Below, piece by piece: positions 7,269 through 11,972 of a stretch of DNA of 11,972 bases. The notes under the pieces are model-generated. The model did not search any database and was not told the DNA's origin. It saw nothing but the letters and a program-made list of their open reading frames with translations. The position numbers and the translations under genes are program-made. Where the stretch lies: contig JAYVEP010000126.1 of assembly GCA_043749225.1 (NCBI GenBank), forward strand, positions 1 through 11,972. The letters run 5' to 3'. This DNA is from JANXUC01 sp043749225 (lineage in GTDB: Bacteria; Acidobacteriota; Terriglobia; Terriglobales; Acidobacteriaceae). Each line of letters begins with the position of its first letter. Position 1 is the first letter of the stretch.

Positions 7269-7430
7269 CTAACGCTTGGCCGCGCCGCGAGCTGCCTTCT
7301 TGATCTTCTGCTTGTTGGAGCCGCGCGGATAATCGCGAGGTTTCTTCGGCTTCTCAGCCTTCGCCTTTTTGCGTGCCGTGCGCTTTGCTTTTTTGCGGTC
7401 TTCGTCTGCTAGTTTCTTTGTGTTTGCCAT
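7269..7430 (-). CDS. Small highly basic protein (53 residues), unknown function
   Basis: The ATG at 7430 opens a 53-codon frame ending in TAG at 7271..7269. The protein has 16 Lys and 7 Arg against 5 acidic residues (net about +18), no hydrophobic segment and no cysteine. Residues 12-30 are an almost unbroken Lys/Arg/Ala run, and the C-terminus (from about 36) repeats this after a PRDYPRG turn. This composition resembles histone-tail-like or ribosome-associated basic proteins and suggests nucleic-acid binding, which is inference from charge alone. GAGAGG a few bases before the ATG is a workable ribosome binding site. The clean 9-bp terminator hairpin right after the stop supports a real gene. 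It lies 97 nt downstream of the helicase gene on the same strand. I do not recognise a named family. Confidence 0.65.
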   Translation of the reverse strand: MANTKKLADEDRKKAKRTARKKAKAEKPKKPRDYPRGSNKQKIKKAARGAAKR

Positions 7431-7459
7431 AATCCTCTCGTGATGCGTAAAAATACTCG

Positions 7460-7530
7460 TCGAAAATCGAAAATCTAGGTTCTAAATTACAAAATTACAC
7501 ATTACAAAATTACACATTGGATCAACCTAG
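7460..7530. repeat. AT-rich tandem repeat between helicase and small gene
   Basis: ATTACAAAATTACAC occurs twice in perfect tandem (7486-7500, 7501-7515), followed by a further ATT. Next to it TCGAAAA is duplicated (7460-7466, 7467-7473). CTAGGTT (7475-7481) and AACCTAG (7524-7530) form a 7-bp inverted repeat around the tandem array; the right arm overlaps the helicase stop. The stretch is strikingly AT-rich for this GC-rich window. It could act as an upstream promoter element for the small basic-protein gene or be a decayed mobile repeat. Confidence 0.6.
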
Positions 7531-10151
7531 GATCGTTCCAGCTGCGCGTACTTCTCCACCAATTTTTTCAAACCGAAGCCTTGAAATTGTACCGTAATCT
7601 TGGCGTCGCCACCTTCTCCTTCGCGCCGGTAGACGATTCCTTCCCCATATTTGGGGTGCCGGACGCGCTGCCCAGGGTTGAAACTGCCGCGTGCAACAGG
7701 TTGCGGCGCGGGCATGGAAGGCACGCTAAATTTCTTTCCTCGCGAGGCGAAGAACTCCGCAATGTTCCCGATGGAGTTGTGCGCGGGACCGGTGTACGTG
7801 GTGGTTTTCTTGTTCGATCCAGCAGCCATGTTGCCGGAAACATCCGCGCTCTGGTCTTCATCTTCATACGAATAATGTGGCGAATCGGAGTCGTAGCGCT
7901 CCCGTGTGCGCGTGCTGCGCGACGTCGCCGCTGAACGAGGGGAGCCAATATCCTCCAATAGTCCTGGCGGAACTTCTTCCAGAAATCTCGACGGCACACT
8001 GGCTTCGGGCAAATCCGTACCCCAGCGCCGGCGATATCGCGCACGCGTGAGAATCAGCGTGTCCATTGCGCGCGTCATGCCGACGTAGCAAAGACGGCGC
8101 TCTTCCTCAACATCATCGGAAGCGAGCAGAGTGCGCGAGTGCGGGAAGAGCCCTTCTTCCAGTCCGGCCAGAAACACCAGCGGGAATTCCAGGCCTTTGG
8201 CAGCGTGCAGTGTCATCAGAGTAATTTGCGCGCGCTCGTCGAATTGGTCCGCATCGGCAACTAGCGCGGCATGATCCAAAAACTGATCGAGCGTCTCTCC
8301 GCGATCCTTCGCATCCAGAGCCGCATTCACCAATTCGCGCAGGTTGTCGATCCGGCTTTGTGCCTCCGGAGTGTCCTCCGTCTCTAGTTGCTTGATGTAT
8401 CCGGTGCGGTCGATCAAAAACTTCAGCAATTCGGCGGCGCTGACCGCGGGAATTACCGCGTCCGGGCTGTCGGCGCCAGAAGGTTCGCTTGCTGCTTCGA
8501 TGTCAGATGTTTCCGCGCTTGCAAAACTCGTGGCCGAAGATCCCGCCGTGATGTCGTGGCCTTCCGCCGCATCTCCAAAATCAAACGCTATAGGATCAAA
8601 CTCCATCGGATCGAATTCCGTGGTGGAGTCTTCTTGTGCTGGAACATCGCCGTCAGCGTTGTCCGCAGTCATCTGCATTCGTTCGACGTAGTTCCCCTGC
8701 AGCATGGCCCGCGCATCTTCAATCAATTCCTGAAAGCTTTTCAGAGCAGCCAAAGCGCGCGGAGGTAGCAGTTGTCGACGAATGGCTTCCCGTGCCGCGC
8801 CCCACATGGAGAACCCCGTCTCCAGCGCCAGCCGCTCCAATGTCTCCAGCGTTGTTTTGCCAATGCCACGTGTGGGCGTGTTGATCACGCGCAGCAGCGA
8901 AATTGAATCGTCCGGATTCTGAATCACCTTCAGGTAGGAGACCATGTCCTTGATCTCCATGCGGTCGTAGAACGAGAGCCCGCCTACAACGCTGTATTTC
9001 AGCTGATAGCGTCGCAGAGCTTCTTCAAATAAACGCGATTGCGAATTCAGCCGATACAGAATCGCCGCATGCGCTTCTTCGCCGCGATCCCTCGTTTCGC
9101 GGAAGTAGCGCGCCATGCGGTCGGCCACAAACAGCGCTTCGTTCTCAGCATCGGGAGCTTCGTAGAAGCCGATCTTGCCGCCGCCCTGCCGTTCCGTCCA
9201 AAGACTCTTGCCTTTGCGGCGGACGTTATTGGACACCACCGCTGAAGCGGCTTCCAGAATGTTTTGTGTCGACCGGTAATTCTGTTCCAGGCGAATAATC
9301 TTCGCATTCGGAAAGTCTTGTTCGAATTCCAGAATGTTGCGGATGTCCGCCCCGCGCCAGGAATAGATCGACTGATCTTCGTCGCCAACGGCACACACGT
9401 TCTGGTGGCTTTGCCCCAGCATCCGCATCAATTCATATTGCGGCCGGTTCGTATCCTGGTATTCGTCCACCAGCACGTAGCGAAACCGCCGATTGTAGTA
9501 GTCGCGAACCTCTTGCACCGTCTTCAGCAAGCGCACGGTTTCCAACAGGAGATCGTCGAAGTCGAGCGCGTTGGCCTTCAACAACTCTTTGCGATAGACC
9601 TCGTAAATATGTGCGATGCGTTCCGTCTTTGGGTCGTTCGAGTTGAGATAGACCTCTTGCGGATCGAGCATGTGATTCTTGGCCCACGAAATCCGAGACA
9701 GCACATTGCGCGGCGTGAGTTGCTTGTCGTCCAGCCCCAGCCGCCGCATCGCAGCTTTGACTAGAGATTGCTGGTCGTTTTCGTCGTAGATCACGAAGCT
9801 CTTGCTATGTCCAATCGGTGGACCGGATGCCGAAGGAATTCGCAGATGCTCAATATCGCGCCGCAGCACCCGCACGCAAAACGAATGGAACGTGGAAATC
9901 AACGGCTTCGCAATCGTCAGCGTTCCGGTAAGCTTCGCGACACGCTCGCCCATTTCCGCAGCGGCTTTATTGGTAAACGTGACCGCCAGAATCGACTCCG
10001 GCATGATTCCGCCGGCATCGATCAAGTGCGCGATGCGATACGTAATAACGCGCGTCTTCCCGCTGCCTGCGCCTGCCAGAATCAGCAGCGGCCCATCAGC
10101 AGTTTCCACAGCCTCACGCTGTTGCGGATTGAGTTTCTCGAGAAAAGACAC
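7527..10151 (-). CDS. pcrA: ATP-dependent 3'-5' DNA helicase, UvrD/PcrA type
   Basis: 874 residues, superfamily 1A helicase of repair and replication-fork maintenance. All motifs are present in order: Q-motif (LNPQQREAV, 7-15), Walker A AGAGSGKT (26-33), TFTNKAA (58-64), TFHSF (87-91), VDEYQDT (228-234, Walker B), VGDEDQSIYSWRGA (255-268), LEQNYRS (288-294), TLMTLHAAKGLEF (644-656) and VEEERRLCYVGMTRA (681-695). The C-terminal 50 residues (FNPGQRVRHPKYGEGIVYRR onward) are the Tudor-like domain by which PcrA/UvrD contact RNA polymerase, favouring PcrA. The protein is over 100 residues longer than usual, mainly through an acidic, Ser/Ala-rich insert at about 495-570 with an FDP repeat, and a Ser/Arg/Asp-rich linker at about 735-800. 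The start is GTG at 10151 with no clear Shine-Dalgarno; the family N-terminus begins exactly there. Confidence 0.95.
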   Translation of the reverse strand: MSFLEKLNPQQREAVETADGPLLILAGAGSGKTRVITYRIAHLIDAGGIMPESILAVTFTNKAAAEMGERVAKLTGTLTIAKPLISTFHSFCVRVLRRDIEHLRIPSASGPPIGHSKSFVIYDENDQQSLVKAAMRRLGLDDKQLTPRNVLSRISWAKNHMLDPQEVYLNSNDPKTERIAHIYEVYRKELLKANALDFDDLLLETVRLLKTVQEVRDYYNRRFRYVLVDEYQDTNRPQYELMRMLGQSHQNVCAVGDEDQSIYSWRGADIRNILEFEQDFPNAKIIRLEQNYRSTQNILEAASAVVSNNVRRKGKSLWTERQGGGKIGFYEAPDAENEALFVADRMARYFRETRDRGEEAHAAILYRLNSQSRLFEEALRRYQLKYSVVGGLSFYDRMEIKDMVSYLKVIQNPDDSISLLRVINTPTRGIGKTTLETLERLALETGFSMWGAAREAIRRQLLPPRALAALKSFQELIEDARAMLQGNYVERMQMTADNADGDVPAQEDSTTEFDPMEFDPIAFDFGDAAEGHDITAGSSATSFASAETSDIEAASEPSGADSPDAVIPAVSAAELLKFLIDRTGYIKQLETEDTPEAQSRIDNLRELVNAALDAKDRGETLDQFLDHAALVADADQFDERAQITLMTLHAAKGLEFPLVFLAGLEEGLFPHSRTLLASDDVEEERRLCYVGMTRAMDTLILTRARYRRRWGTDLPEASVPSRFLEEVPPGLLEDIGSPRSAATSRSTRTRERYDSDSPHYSYEDEDQSADVSGNMAAGSNKKTTTYTGPAHNSIGNIAEFFASRGKKFSVPSMPAPQPVARGSFNPGQRVRHPKYGEGIVYRREGEGGDAKITVQFQGFGLKKLVEKYAQLERS

Positions 10152-10163
10152 GAAAGTTAGACC

Positions 10164-10189
10164 AGAATAACAACCCCAAGGTTGATTCT
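10164..10189. promoter_or_regulatory. Imperfect palindrome just upstream of the helicase gene
   Basis: AGAAT (10164-10168) and CAACC (10171-10175) pair with GGTTG (10180-10184) and ATTCT (10185-10189), giving a 10-bp stem with a 2-nt bulge and a CCAA loop. It ends 12 nt before the helicase GTG. It may be an operator or a leader hairpin. No good T-tract follows on the minus strand, so a terminator for the upstream operon is less likely. Confidence 0.35.
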
Positions 10190-10257
10190 AGCGGACCATT
10201 GAATTCAGCGGATGGCAAGGTTGTTACCACGCATCTTTTCGCCGCGCGTGTCACAAC

Positions 10258-10497
10258 TCACGGCTTATTGCGGAACCACACGTAGGCGAAGAAAATTCCA
10301 GCTGCCAGCCACAATCGACCAACCAAGCGCACATTCGAGATTCTCTTCTCGACTGGGACCGATTTATACTGCGGCTGCCTCTTCTCGATCCAGTTCACGA
10401 TTACTTGAGGCTTCCCAGCGGGTAAAACACCAGCGACGCAGACTCCAATCGCCATCAGTAACTCAAAATGAGTTGTTTCCCATAGTCGGGAGTCCAA
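10258..10497 (-). CDS. Small two-helix membrane protein, unknown function
   Basis: 79 residues. Two hydrophobic stretches (about 12-27 and 58-74, the latter VGRLWLAAGIFFAYVWF) flank a basic, soluble middle segment, so a small inner-membrane hairpin protein is likely. No family is recognised. The start is TTG at 10497, 17 nt after the phosphatidyltransferase stop, with GATGAGG in the gap acting as ribosome binding site. An ATG at codon 15 is an alternative start but would trim the first helix. The spacing and orientation make it the last gene of the greA/phosphatidyltransferase transcript. A link to phospholipid synthesis is only suggested by that position. Being short and unrecognised, it could be a lineage-specific gene. 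Confidence 0.55.
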   Translation of the reverse strand: MDSRLWETTHFELLMAIGVCVAGVLPAGKPQVIVNWIEKRQPQYKSVPVEKRISNVRLVGRLWLAAGIFFAYVWFRNKP

Positions 10498-10514
10498 GAC
10501 GCCTCATCCGAAAC

Positions 10515-11162
10515 CTAAGCCGCGCTTATGCGGACGACGGGTTCTGCCGCGTCCAATATCTGCGTTTGCCGCCAGGTGTAAAGAATTCGATGCACCACAG
10601 TGATGTTCGACAGCACCGCAATCACCCACAGCGCTGGCGCCATGCGATTAAACAGCGCACCAATAATCAGCAGCACAAGACGTTCGGGGCGTTCCATGAA
10701 TCCCACGCGGCAAGAGCCAATCAGAGATTCCGCACGCGCCCGCGCGTAGCTCACCATGACAGCGCCCGTCATCACCAAAGCCGTAAGCACAACGTAGAAA
10801 AATCGGTTCCCGCGCGCGTAATACACAAGCAAACCAAGAAATAGAGAAACATCTGAGTAGCGGTCGACGACGGAATCAAAAAACGCTCCAAAACGCGTCA
10901 CCTGATTCGAAGCACGCGCCACCCGGCCATCGACTAAGTCAAAAAATCCCGACCCAATAATCACCAGTCCAGCGTAAAGAAACATGTGGCGCTGATTGTC
11001 GGCGGTGGCATAGCCAAACAGAAACGCGGCCACCGTGTTGACGCCCAATCCAATCAGCGTAAGCGCATTCGGATTGATGCGCGCCAACGCCAGCCAATTG
11101 ACGATGGCATCCAGCAACACTCCGCACGCTCTTCCAAATCCGCTTGTCCAGCTAAAACGCAT
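10515..11162 (-). CDS. CDP-alcohol phosphatidyltransferase (possibly phosphatidylinositol-phosphate synthase-like)
   Basis: 215 residues, integral membrane enzyme that exchanges CMP of a CDP-activated lipid for an alcohol head group. The diagnostic motif D-x2-D-G-x2-A-R-x8-G-x3-D-x3-D is perfect: D75, D78, G79, A82, R83, G92, D96, D100. About six hydrophobic helices follow the expected order (about 32-52, 60-74, 102-115, 123-138, 160-172, 175-192). The ARAES...ERPERLVLL stretch after the active site resembles the region that distinguishes phosphatidylinositol-phosphate synthases from PgsA and PssA, so a phospho-alcohol such as inositol phosphate is a candidate substrate; this is inference. 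The ATG at 11162 lies 9 nt after the greA stop, with AAGGAG overlapping that stop at a rather long 12-nt spacing. Confidence 0.9.
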   Translation of the reverse strand: MRFSWTSGFGRACGVLLDAIVNWLALARINPNALTLIGLGVNTVAAFLFGYATADNQRHMFLYAGLVIIGSGFFDLVDGRVARASNQVTRFGAFFDSVVDRYSDVSLFLGLLVYYARGNRFFYVVLTALVMTGAVMVSYARARAESLIGSCRVGFMERPERLVLLIIGALFNRMAPALWVIAVLSNITVVHRILYTWRQTQILDAAEPVVRISAA

Positions 11163-11171
11163 GTAGGCTTT

Positions 11172-11645
11172 CTACTCCTTGATGTCGTGCATCGTAACCA
11201 GCGTCAAAATCTCAATCTCGCGATTGCCGCCTGGAGTCACAATCGTAGCCGTGTCGCCCACCTTTTTATTAATCAGTGCGCGCCCAATCGGAGAAGTCGT
11301 TGAAATCTGACCCTTCGAAATGTCCGACTCTTCCGACGTCACCAGCTTATATTCAATCTCGATCTTCTTTTCCGCATCGAAAATCCGCACCGTCGACCCC
11401 AACCCAGCGCGGTCGCGCGGAATGTTCTTCATATTGATCAACGACAAATCCGACATGCGTTTGGTGAGCTGACTCAGCCGCGCCTGCACGAACTCCTGCC
11501 GCTGCTTAGCCATGTGGTACTCGGCGTTCTCGCTCAAATCGCCCATCGCTACTGCCGTCTTAATCTCTTTCGGCAGCTCGAAGTTCAGCTCGTGCTCCAA
11601 AATGGCGATCTCTTCCTGGAGCCTTTTCTTGATATGGTCAGTCAT
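11172..11645 (-). CDS. greA: Transcription elongation factor GreA
   Basis: 157 residues from the ATG at 11645, matching the usual GreA length of about 158. An N-terminal antiparallel coiled coil (about 1-75) carries the tip GDLSENAEYH with the acidic residues D36 and E39 that stimulate RNA-polymerase transcript cleavage. The C-terminal FKBP-like domain (about 80-157) ends with the family segment SPIGRALINKKVGDTATIVTPGG. The factor rescues backtracked RNA polymerase in the cytoplasm. The frame stays open upstream to a TTG at 11699, but that adds 18 residues without homology or Shine-Dalgarno, so the family-consistent ATG is preferred. It heads a three-gene run with the phosphatidyltransferase and the small membrane protein. 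Confidence 0.95.
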   Translation of the reverse strand: MTDHIKKRLQEEIAILEHELNFELPKEIKTAVAMGDLSENAEYHMAKQRQEFVQARLSQLTKRMSDLSLINMKNIPRDRAGLGSTVRIFDAEKKIEIEYKLVTSEESDISKGQISTTSPIGRALINKKVGDTATIVTPGGNREIEILTLVTMHDIKE

Positions 11646-11655
11646 CGTTCCGTGA

Positions 11656-11661
11656 ATTATA
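11656..11661 (-). promoter_or_regulatory. Candidate -10 box of greA
   Basis: A perfect TATAAT on the minus strand lies 10 nt before the greA ATG. The -35 candidate 17 nt upstream (TATTCA) is poor. If used, transcription would begin only a few bases before the ATG, giving an almost leaderless mRNA. Confidence 0.3.
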
Positions 11662-11710
11662 AACCTGCCCAGTAACGCTGAATATTGCAGGCTGTTCAAA
11701 TTCGCGATTT

Positions 11711-11776
11711 GGCGGTTGGCTGTCGGCCTTCAGCTAGAGCACTTAGCCGCTAGCCGACGGCCAATAGCCGACAGCT
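11711..11776. repeat. Inverted and direct repeat cluster upstream of greA
   Basis: GCTGTCGGC (11719-11727) and GCCGACAGC (11767-11775) are a perfect 9-bp inverted repeat about 40 nt apart. Within the right part TAGCCGAC is repeated 14 bp apart (11751-11758, 11765-11772), with a third partial copy TAGCCGC at 11744-11750. The wording is typical of short dispersed elements in acidobacterial intergenic DNA. It could form a cruciform or long hairpin. Confidence 0.5.
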
Positions 11777-11972
11777 CAGGGTTTTAATAACTGAGTAATC
11801 AACGACTTAGTGCGTAATATGCAAAATCCTGCATCCCTCGAAGTTGGTAAAATGCCGCTAAACTGCTCATCCCAAGTCTTTTCCAATCCACAGATGAGCC
11901 TGAGGGAAGTAGGGAGAAGGGGTCGAGGGGTTGTTTCCTTTCGCGATAGATTTTTACCAGCATAGCAGCCGC
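11777..11972. other. Intergenic/edge stretch without a convincing gene
   Basis: Nothing here reaches gene status. ATGCA (11819-11823) and TGCAT (11830-11834) form a short palindrome with a 6-nt spacer. On the minus strand a frame is open from the window edge to a TGA at 11801..11799 (57 codons), which might be the end of a gene lying outside, but its codon use is unremarkable and no domain is recognised. Confidence 0.4.

Noticed and set aside
9264..9764. Long plus-strand open frame inside the helicase region
   Set aside because: Antisense to helicase residues containing Walker B and motif III; no domain of its own.
11646..11699. Upstream TTG start for GreA giving 175 residues
   Set aside because: The extra 18 residues are not part of the GreA fold, lack a ribosome binding site and overlap a TATAAT box.
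11843..11860. Sigma-54-like TTGG...GC element (GTTGGTAAAATGCCGCTA)
   Set aside because: The GG-to-GC spacing is one base short of the -24/-12 rule and no downstream + strand gene is visible.
11799..11972. Minus-strand frame open from the right edge for 57 codons
   Set aside because: No recognisable domain, no codon-bias support and no visible start; could be the tail of an outside gene but cannot be supported.
1..11972. CRISPR array, tRNA/rRNA genes, prophage or known defence system
   Set aside because: No regularly spaced repeats, RNA-gene signatures, phage structural genes or defence-gene neighbours were seen on either strand.

Overview
The window looks like ordinary chromosomal DNA from an acidobacterium (Terriglobia/Koribacter-like). 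This placement is inferred from GC-rich coding sequence, the protein flavour (for example a Koribacter-type N-terminus of the Asp/Glu racemase), short intergenic repeats of a kind I associate with this phylum, and frequent non-ATG starts. It is not proven. One CDS is on the + strand; all the other well-supported genes are on the - strand. I see no rRNA, tRNA, CRISPR array or phage module. The only trace of a mobile element is at the left edge.

Layout, left to right. 1-85: probable end of an insertion sequence, with the first 9 codons of its transposase reading off the left edge. 184-1608 (+): exported M20 metallopeptidase, followed by a coding-like in-frame stretch that may be a gene remnant. 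1789-2190 (-) and 2200-2892 (-): a tightly coupled pair, an ACT_7-domain protein downstream of an aspartate/glutamate racemase-family protein. 2938-3020: dispersed palindromic repeat. 3044-4477, 4529-5542 and 5584-7134 (-): amidohydrolase, adenosine-deaminase-family enzyme and APC amino-acid permease in one direction with short gaps, probably one transcript starting at the permease. 7269-7430 (-): a 53-residue, very basic small protein with a terminator-like hairpin. 7527-10151 (-): UvrD/PcrA helicase with an unusual acidic insert. 10258-11645 (-): greA, a CDP-alcohol phosphatidyltransferase and a small two-helix membrane protein, spaced like an operon. 11646-11972: promoter/repeat region with no convincing gene.

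Functionally, the left half suggests scavenging: peptide or acylated amino-acid hydrolysis (M20, amidohydrolase), amino-acid uptake (APC permease), amino-acid stereochemistry and sensing (racemase plus ACT domain), and purine salvage or menaquinone-precursor deamination (ADA family). The right half is housekeeping: helicase, transcript-cleavage factor and phospholipid head-group synthesis.

I did not find a convincing undescribed multi-gene system. The points most worth checking are the apparent CTG start of the permease, the small basic protein, the racemase/ACT pair, the acidic repeat insert in the helicase and the coding-like remnant after the M20 gene.
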